A stretch of 20,189 nucleotides of DNA from Chlamydiales bacterium (GTDB lineage Bacteria; Chlamydiota; Chlamydiia; Chlamydiales; FEN-1388), in the NCBI GenBank assembly GCA_021372185.1, contig JAJFUY010000023.1, positions 1 to 20,189 on the forward strand, written 5' to 3'. The notes beneath the pieces are model-generated. The model did not search any database, was not told the origin of the DNA, and saw only the letters and a program-made list of their open reading frames with translations. The translations under genes and the position numbers were made by a program. Shown one piece after another: positions 13,013 through 18,888 of this stretch. Numbering within the stretch: the stretch's first letter is position 1; each line of letters starts with the position of its first letter.

Positions 13013-15721
13013 TTATGAAATGGGTTCCCAATAGTCGTTTGCAATGCTGCCGCCGTTTAGTTTGAACCGTGAGAATATTTCGTCACTAGGCTGTCCTCTT
13101 CGTTTTAGGGTCATGAGGAGGCCGTAGAGGTATTGGACATTATTGGGCTCAAGGGTGACGGCTTCTTGTAGGGCTGGGAGATAATCTTCTCCCGTTATGT
13201 GGTGTTCGTTGTGGTATAGAAGGCGGCCAAATTGGAAGAGATTTTCTGCGGTTTTAGGTTTGGCTTCTTTTGCTTTTTTTCTAAGTGCAAATATTTCTCT
13301 AAATAGCGGTTCTGTAGCACCGCCTGTTTCATAGTCTTTTTGTAAAATATCGGCTAGAGCCTTGTAGCAGTCACTTTCAGCTTCATCTGAGGCACGGATT
13401 GCCTCGTTATATTTGATTTTGGCTTGCTCTATTTTGCCTTTTTCTTCGAAGAGTTTGCCTACTACATAGTGGGCATGGCTCAAGTTTTTAGTAAACTGTG
13501 AAGTATTGGGAAATAAAGCCTTTGCTCTGTTAAGAAGCTCAAAACAGGCCTTTAACTCACCTTTCTTGAGGAGGATGTCTGCCTGCTTGCTGTAGGCATC
13601 TTGCGTTATAGTAACTGGATGAGACGGAAATTTCTCTTTTAACCCTTCAAATGTGCTAATGGCTCTTTCATAATCTCCCCGCTCAATAAAGCTCTCCACA
13701 AGGTGGTTGAGGTATTCATCGAAGGTATTAGGGGCCTGTTCATAAGCCTTTAAGTAGAGTATAGAGGCGCGTGCTGCCAAGTCTTGTGCGTCTTTTGGGG
13801 CAATTTTATGAAACTCTACCATTTCAGCTAAAAGCGTTTGAAGTTTTCGGATTTGCTGAGAAAGCTCAGTTGGCATATCTGTAGGGCTGTTGTGACCGAG
13901 AGATCCGTTATAAGCAATATTCATAAGCTCTAAGGCTTTATGGCCATCAGCAAGAATGGCGTCAAAGTTTTGTTCATTTTTACCAAGCTGTAAAAACTGC
14001 TGGTTTTCATGCGAGTTAATGCCACGTAGTAGCCCTAAACTTGAGACAATCGATGGGTATTGGCTCAATGCTTTTACGCTCTTGACAAATGATCTAATCT
14101 GCTCACTTACCCGCTCTGGAAGTGAGGCTATTTGAGAATAGAGGTATTCTCCTTGAGCAATTGTTAACTCATGCACCTGTTTTTGATACATCGGGCTTGC
14201 TTTATCAGAAAGAGCCTCTAGAGTTTTAAAGCTTTGGGCAAAGTTATGCAATTGGCGATAGCAAGTACTTAATTCATATAAAATTTCATCTTTTTTACTG
14301 GGAAGAGCCGTTATGGCCTTTTCATAGAAAATTATAGCCGCATTGTACTGGCATTCGTCCTTGTACTTATTGCCGGTGTCTATGAGTTCATGTACATTAC
14401 CCGATTTCACAATAGCTTCTGCCATCTCCTCATAGGCACTAAAATGATTCATAAACCCTAAAAGGGGTGCAAGCTCATCACTTGATAATGGCTCGCCATG
14501 CGCGGCAAACGTGTCGATAATTTCTTGTATTCGGCTTTGATCTGTATATTCATCTACACTTGCTATAAGCGCTTTTTTGAGTTTCTGAACACACTGTTTG
14601 TGCTCATCGCTTGTTTTATTTGGCCTTGAGTCAAGTATTGTAAACACATCGTCATAGCGCTCTAGCTCGATATAGCAATTTGCAAGGTCATATATGAGGT
14701 GTGGATTTTTTGTTACGGCCATCTCATAAAACATTCTTGCGGTTGCAAAGTCTTTGGCATCTTTATACTCTGACGCTAGCGTAACGAGCGCATTATCCTG
14801 GCCATATACCTCCACCAAACTTGGTAACTCTTGAAGTCTTTTTGTTGCAAATGCCTGTTTACACTCATCTACAGTAAGCGTAAAGCCTTTGGCTTTAAAA
14901 CTTGCTAGCTCTTGAAGTTGGTTTGGGCTATTTTTGGCTATTTGACTTGCTAGCATTTGACGCACCCAAGGCTTAGGCTCGGCATCATGAGTGACCTCAG
15001 CATAGGCTTTTAGGGCCAATTCGGGATTGTTACTTAAAAATAAGAGCTCTGCTCGTTTTTTTAAGAGTTCAGATGAGAGCTGTTTTGTCTCTGGAAGCGT
15101 TTGGAGCTCTTGTGGCAGTTTTTTTAAAACTGCAATACCCTCTTCAACATACAAGGCATTTCCACGATTGAGTAGTATTTGTGCTAAATAAAGCGGAGCA
15201 TCTTTTGGAGATCCATTTTTTATACAGATACGTAATCGGTCAATCGCCGAATTGACGTCACCTTTTTCAATGTCTTGTTTTGCCAAGTTAAAGTTGAGAA
15301 GTGGAGTCACTTTGTTTTCAGAGCTCTTTGTAACATGTCGAGACCAAAAACTAGGGCGTAATTCTTTGGGATGCTCTTTAAAGTATGTGGTGATGCGTGA
15401 ATCTAGATTTTCTCGGGAGGATACTTTGAGGCGGGATAATACATCAGGCGCTAAATCGTCATTATAATGAAGCCTATCACCATATCGTACGAGCTTTAAA
15501 AGCTCATACTGCACCCGCACCTTATTGCAGCGGTTTTCGCCCCCAAATAAGCCTTTTACAGACTCTAACAGCCACATAGGAACGCTACCAACTTCCAACC
15601 CCTGCTCAGTCACCATTAGAGGCTTCTTGCCAGCGTTAGACAGCTTGGTAAGAGTCTCTTGGTATTCAAGCTTAGTTAGGTCTGAATGTTCCCACTGAGG
15701 GCTATAATAGTCTATTCCCAT
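13013..15721 (-). CDS. Large TPR-repeat protein
   Basis: A 902-residue soluble protein without signal peptide or membrane segment. Residues 1-135 form a non-repeat N-terminal domain (MGIDYYSPQWEH...). From about 140 onward there are many tetratricopeptide-like helical pairs, such as YDLANCYIELERYDDVFTIL, LVESFIERGDYERAISTFEG and VVGKLFEEKGKIEQAKIKYN. The C-terminus ends in YWEPIS. TPR proteins are scaffolds for protein partners. Here it is the last gene of a four-gene operon, 3 nt after the DUF2156-like gene, whose last codons supply AAGGTG as ribosome-binding site. It may therefore organise or present the enzymes encoded upstream. I do not recognise the N-terminal domain. Confidence 0.9.
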   Translation of the reverse strand: MGIDYYSPQWEHSDLTKLEYQETLTKLSNAGKKPLMVTEQGLEVGSVPMWLLESVKGLFGGENRCNKVRVQYELLKLVRYGDRLHYNDDLAPDVLSRLKVSSRENLDSRITTYFKEHPKELRPSFWSRHVTKSSENKVTPLLNFNLAKQDIEKGDVNSAIDRLRICIKNGSPKDAPLYLAQILLNRGNALYVEEGIAVLKKLPQELQTLPETKQLSSELLKKRAELLFLSNNPELALKAYAEVTHDAEPKPWVRQMLASQIAKNSPNQLQELASFKAKGFTLTVDECKQAFATKRLQELPSLVEVYGQDNALVTLASEYKDAKDFATARMFYEMAVTKNPHLIYDLANCYIELERYDDVFTILDSRPNKTSDEHKQCVQKLKKALIASVDEYTDQSRIQEIIDTFAAHGEPLSSDELAPLLGFMNHFSAYEEMAEAIVKSGNVHELIDTGNKYKDECQYNAAIIFYEKAITALPSKKDEILYELSTCYRQLHNFAQSFKTLEALSDKASPMYQKQVHELTIAQGEYLYSQIASLPERVSEQIRSFVKSVKALSQYPSIVSSLGLLRGINSHENQQFLQLGKNEQNFDAILADGHKALELMNIAYNGSLGHNSPTDMPTELSQQIRKLQTLLAEMVEFHKIAPKDAQDLAARASILYLKAYEQAPNTFDEYLNHLVESFIERGDYERAISTFEGLKEKFPSHPVTITQDAYSKQADILLKKGELKACFELLNRAKALFPNTSQFTKNLSHAHYVVGKLFEEKGKIEQAKIKYNEAIRASDEAESDCYKALADILQKDYETGGATEPLFREIFALRKKAKEAKPKTAENLFQFGRLLYHNEHHITGEDYLPALQEAVTLEPNNVQYLYGLLMTLKRRGQPSDEIFSRFKLNGGSIANDYWEPIS

Positions 15722-15724
15722 GGC

Positions 15725-16549
15725 TTACACCTTTTTTAGGCGCAATTTCTTGCACATTTTAATTGGCTCATATGAGTGTTTTGCTTGACGAAGTGCGGGT
15801 ATACCCATGTCTTGTTCCATGTTGATAAAGGCATACTGCTTTTTGAGTAGTTCAGCATAAGTTTGGTACATATATTGATAGATACCCTTGTATGAAACGT
15901 CAGCTTTAGCAAAATGGAGCACGTAGGTGTCCGAGGTAAGCTTTTGGCCTATCATGAAACCGATTGGCTTTTGATCAACATAATAGATAACCCCATCAAG
16001 ATCTAGCATATCCATGTGGACAATCGCGTCTAGACACTCTTTTGCATCACTTTTTTGTTGAGTGTGGCTTTCTTTCCAACGGTTGAGAAGGGTTGCGGCA
16101 TCATCTGCATTAAATGGGCCCATTGTGGCTTCATATTGTTTTGTAAACTGCGATACGAGGTTTCTTTTTTTTGATAATCCCCTGCCTTCTAATTTACTTA
16201 AATGCTGTAGATCATAAAGATAGTCGCTATCGGCATCTAGGTGCGTTATGTGCCAAGCTTCTTTATCTATAAGTTTGATCCATTCCACGGGGATAGGAAA
16301 CAAAAAATCTACTGTGGCAATGAGGTCAGCCTCTTTTACAAGGGCTTCAAAACTAGCAGGCGATATGGGCATGAGGTAAGTAAAGCCATCAAGGGTTTTT
16401 CCTTTGATATATACATCTCGGCCTTTAACCACTTCATAGTTATGCACATGGCGAAAGAGGTATAAATTGGCAAAACTATACTCAGAAAGCACTTGAGAGC
16501 AGGAAGTTCGCATGTTGTTGAGTAGCGATTTGTCAGATAATTCAAGCAT
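15725..16549 (-). CDS. DUF2156 / phosphatidylglycerol lysyltransferase C-terminal-like GNAT protein
   Basis: A 274-residue protein of the LPG-synthase C-terminal (DUF2156) superfamily, two tandem GNAT-like folds. Visible signatures are LEGRGLSKKRNLVSQF (120-135), IGFMIGQKL (196-204), and a C-terminal NMEQDMGIPALRQAKHSY (243-260) that matches the family's N-x-E-x-D-x-G-I-x-G-L-R block. Full MprF-type enzymes add amino acids from aminoacyl-tRNA to membrane lipids and have a flippase domain; this protein has only the soluble catalytic part, as do Fem-like stand-alone relatives. ATG 16549 is preferred because it overlaps the stop of the 53-codon gene as TAATG; a TTG at 16561 is the only longer option. 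Confidence 0.82.
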   Translation of the reverse strand: MLELSDKSLLNNMRTSCSQVLSEYSFANLYLFRHVHNYEVVKGRDVYIKGKTLDGFTYLMPISPASFEALVKEADLIATVDFLFPIPVEWIKLIDKEAWHITHLDADSDYLYDLQHLSKLEGRGLSKKRNLVSQFTKQYEATMGPFNADDAATLLNRWKESHTQQKSDAKECLDAIVHMDMLDLDGVIYYVDQKPIGFMIGQKLTSDTYVLHFAKADVSYKGIYQYMYQTYAELLKKQYAFINMEQDMGIPALRQAKHSYEPIKMCKKLRLKKV

Positions 16550-16710
16550 TACACCAGCCAAATAAGTGAGCAGGTGGCCGTTAGTGCGCCTAATATTCCG
16601 CAGGCAATTATGCTTTCTTTAATGCCTGTATATTTCTTCTTTTTAGTTTTTACTAGCATTGGATATCCTGTGATCTCATATTCTGATGCCTCATATATAT
16701 CGTCTGTCAT
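16549..16710 (-). CDS. 53-residue membrane protein linking the SDR and GNAT genes
   Basis: A short gene running from ATG 16710 to TAA 16549. Translation begins MTDDIYEASEYEITGYPMLV, then a KTKKKK basic patch, then one hydrophobic segment at about 33-53 (IIACGILGALTATCSLIWLV) that ends at the C-terminus. Its ATG overlaps the SDR stop (ATGA), GAGG lies 5 nt upstream, and its TAA overlaps the GNAT start (TAATG). Both junctions are the kind used for translational coupling, so the gene is probably real despite its size. The acidic cytoplasmic head and C-terminal anchor could tether a soluble partner, such as the GNAT or TPR protein, to the membrane; this is inference. Confidence 0.8.
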   Translation of the reverse strand: MTDDIYEASEYEITGYPMLVKTKKKKYTGIKESIIACGILGALTATCSLIWLV

Positions 16711-17777
16711 GAATTCCTCGTTTCGGGGAGTTTTAGTTTATTTTCTCTGTACCAAGCCAAAGTATTTTCTTTTAGCGAGGCTATCATTTTTGGCAGAGTC
16801 TGCCTAAAGGTATGCCTAGGAGCCCATCCAAGCTTTTCTTGAATGTAATTAACATCGCAAGAATAGTTGTTATCGGCTTGGTCTATCATCCATTCTTTTA
16901 CTTCAAGTGGGGTAAGAAATGGGAGTTTCTGACTTGCTCGTATAGCAAACTTGGCCAACCATTTGGGTATAGCCCATGTTTTGCACTCCTCGCCATAGCA
17001 CAAAAGGCCTATTACCTTTTGAAGCTCGTTGTAACTTACCGTTTCTGGTTCTGCAACAATCATGGTAGTAGTAAGCCCTAAGCCAAAACGGCGCTGTACA
17101 GTAAGCCAAATGGCATCTGCAAGGTCATCTAAATGCACTAAGGCGTGACTTGAGTTCACATTTCCAGGAAAAAAGATAGAAGCAGATTGGCGTTCATAAA
17201 TACGCTGGATTTGCATAGCAAGGGGCATGTTATGGCAAAGATCGTCATAGGTGCCGGCACGTCTTAGTATAACAAGGGGTATTTTTCCATGTTGAGCTCT
17301 AAGAATGTCTTCGGCGAGTAATTTAGCTTTAGGAAATTCCCAAGTAGGACCTAGAGGCCAGTGTTCAGTAATTTTCTGTCCTGGTGCACACGGTCTATAG
17401 ACAAGTACGCTACTTACAAATAAAAACTGTTCAACATCAAAGCCTGTAAGGGCCAGAATGAGGTTCTGGGTTCCTTTTACAGTGATACTCTCGTACTTAT
17501 CCCAATTATTGGGATCAAGGGTTACATATGAGGCCAAATGTACAACAGATGAAATGCGAGAGCCATATTTGTCTTTAATACGCTGTAAGCAGGTGTGTAC
17601 CTGGGCAGAAGACGAAATGTCACAGTTCATAAACTCAAAATTAGTAGAACTCACCTTAGGAGGGGCAATATCAAGGCCCACAACCAAAAAACGAGGATCA
17701 GCAAATTTATGAGCAACGCGCGTGCCAGTACGACCGCTACAGCCAGAAATTACAATGACTTCCTTGGCTAAGACCAC
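16707..17777 (-). CDS. Extended SDR-fold protein (NAD-dependent epimerase/dehydratase or 3-beta-HSD-like) lacking the catalytic Tyr
   Basis: A 356-residue protein with a Rossmann motif GCSGRTG (12-18), Asp36 after the second strand for NAD(H) preference, VHLAS (79-83) and the Ser-Ser pair (122-123). The active-site segment reads FPKAKLLAED (148-157): the Lys (152) is kept but Tyr of YxxxK is Phe148. The protein may bind nucleotide without normal catalysis, or use another residue. The C-terminal half (FFPGNVNSSHALVHLDDLAD, then a GWAPRHTFRQTL tail) is typical of the family. The start is GTG 17777 with AGAGG (17784-17788) at 6 nt. It is first in the operon with the 53-residue, GNAT and TPR genes. 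Confidence 0.85.
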   Translation of the reverse strand: MVLAKEVIVISGCSGRTGTRVAHKFADPRFLVVGLDIAPPKVSSTNFEFMNCDISSSAQVHTCLQRIKDKYGSRISSVVHLASYVTLDPNNWDKYESITVKGTQNLILALTGFDVEQFLFVSSVLVYRPCAPGQKITEHWPLGPTWEFPKAKLLAEDILRAQHGKIPLVILRRAGTYDDLCHNMPLAMQIQRIYERQSASIFFPGNVNSSHALVHLDDLADAIWLTVQRRFGLGLTTTMIVAEPETVSYNELQKVIGLLCYGEECKTWAIPKWLAKFAIRASQKLPFLTPLEVKEWMIDQADNNYSCDVNYIQEKLGWAPRHTFRQTLPKMIASLKENTLAWYRENKLKLPETRNS

Positions 17778-17779
17778 AG

Positions 17780-17806
17780 GGAACCTCTAATGCTAATTAA
17801 GGTTCC
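17780..17806 (-). promoter_or_regulatory. Hairpin that overlaps the ribosome-binding site of the SDR operon
   Basis: GGAACCT (17780-17786) and AGGTTCC (17800-17806) are perfect complements with a 13-nt loop. On the minus strand, the 3' arm contains the AGAGG ribosome-binding site and ends 2 nt before the GTG start, so the fold would hide the site. Translation of the four-gene operon may therefore be controlled by this structure or by whatever opens it. Confidence 0.5.
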
Positions 17807-17878
17807 TGATATAGGATCTCGCACCTCATGTCAATAAATATTTTATTAACACTGTTGGTTGAATGAAAGGTGATCCCT

Positions 17879-17988
17879 TGCCCGTGCCCTTGCCCTTGCC
17901 CGATTTTGTTTTTGTATTCCCGTGTTTTGGACATGGGAAAAGCGAAAGGGGAAAAATACAAAATCGGGCAAGGGCAAGGGCACGGGCA
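17879..17988. repeat. Long inverted repeat built from CCCTTG-type hexamers
   Basis: The arms 17879-17909 and 17958-17988 are perfect 31-nt complements. The left arm carries the direct hexamers CCCTTG/CCCGTG, four to five units. The loop has its own hairpin CCCGTGT/ACATGGG (17919-17937) with a G-T pair. The element ends 8 nt from the stop of the lipoprotein gene (17997). Its G-C-rich arms contrast with the surrounding AT-rich DNA. A distinct family from the nested palindromes. Confidence 0.88.
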
Positions 17989-17996
17989 CGGAAAAG

Positions 17997-18836
17997 TTAC
18001 AGATCGGTTGGTAAATTAATCAACGCATCATGCTTAATACGAGAAGTATTGCCCTGGCGGCGTTTGGGGTTTACGGCCTCGCAGCCCCAGTCATATTCTA
18101 GCATGAGGCGCTCACCTTTACGCAGAACATCAATATAGGCAGTGCCACCTGATTTATCGTTATCTTTTGGCTCAAAGATCATACTGAAACGGCCATTACG
18201 GCATCGTATAGGAACATTTGGTGTGCGCATGTTGCCCACTTGTGACCCTACAGCGATCTCTTCATCTGGGTTAAAGTCTGTACCTTCTAGCAGCACAAGG
18301 CCTGCATCTTGTGTTAAGCGCCTTACTGTTATAATAGCGCCATCTTTTGCTTCAGTGCTGATCGGATATGGAACAAAGCTTGTACCTAGACGAGATGTAG
18401 CGTCATTTGAACAGAGCCAGTATTCAACAGGTTCACCTTTAAAGTAGTCAAACATCAATATCATCTCATTATCAAGCATAAGCGTGCCGGCCTCAATTTG
18501 GCGTCCTAAATGACCATCATCATCTACTTCATACCCGGCTATTGGCTGAGGCGTACCACCCAAACTTTGGCTTGCCAGAACGTATACCTGATCTTGAGGA
18601 AATTTACGAGCTACAAACCTATAAGTAGCGACCGGGCCTACATTTTCTATATACGTATCAGGCATGCGCTCAGCAGTGAAAAATGAACCGTAAGGGTTTA
18701 ATTCTCGCTCTTGTGCAACAAGAGGTACTACAGCACCTTTTTTAACTGAGGAGCTGTCTTCATGTGTTGTATGCTGGCAAGAAGAGGTAAGGCATAGTGT
18801 GCCAAAAACAGCAAAAGAGATAAATCTTTGTATCAT
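17997..18836 (-). CDS. Putative secreted lipoprotein, family unknown
   Basis: A 279-residue protein with an N-terminal signal sequence (MIQRFISFAVFGTLCLTSSC). TSSC resembles a lipobox but has Thr at -3, so lipidation is likely and not certain. The mature part is mainly beta by pattern, with segments such as VATYRFVARKFPQDQVYVLA, GTLMLDNEMILMFDYFKGEP and MIFEPKDNDKSGGTAYIDVL, and two further Cys (WLCSND, IRCRNG) plus WGCEA. I do not recognise a domain. GGGTAG lies 2 nt before ATG 18836, and the start codon is within an inverted repeat. The kinase-like gene ends 52 nt upstream, so the two may be cotranscribed. Confidence 0.8.
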   Translation of the reverse strand: MIQRFISFAVFGTLCLTSSCQHTTHEDSSSVKKGAVVPLVAQERELNPYGSFFTAERMPDTYIENVGPVATYRFVARKFPQDQVYVLASQSLGGTPQPIAGYEVDDDGHLGRQIEAGTLMLDNEMILMFDYFKGEPVEYWLCSNDATSRLGTSFVPYPISTEAKDGAIITVRRLTQDAGLVLLEGTDFNPDEEIAVGSQVGNMRTPNVPIRCRNGRFSMIFEPKDNDKSGGTAYIDVLRKGERLMLEYDWGCEAVNPKRRQGNTSRIKHDALINLPTDL

Positions 18837-18869
18837 AGCTACCCAAAAGTATATTGGCCGCTATGATAC
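18830..18869 (-). promoter_or_regulatory. 10-bp inverted repeat covering the lipoprotein start codon
   Basis: GTATCATAGC (18830-18839) and GCTATGATAC (18860-18869) are perfect complements with a 20-nt spacer. On the minus strand, the ATG lies in the 3' arm and the GGGTAG site in the loop. It could control translation, form a weak terminator of the kinase-like gene, or bind a dimeric regulator. Confidence 0.5.
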
Positions 18870-18888
18870 TCCAAAGGTGACTATTTTT

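Noticed and set aside
17879..17988. CRISPR-like array from repeated CCCTTG units
   Set aside because: The units are contiguous hexamers without spacers, there is one inverted partner arm, and no cas genes are near.
17863..18138. 91-codon plus-strand frame with Pro-Leu and Arg-Ala repeats
   Set aside because: The repeats reflect the hexamers in the inverted repeat, and most of the rest overlaps the antisense lipoprotein gene.
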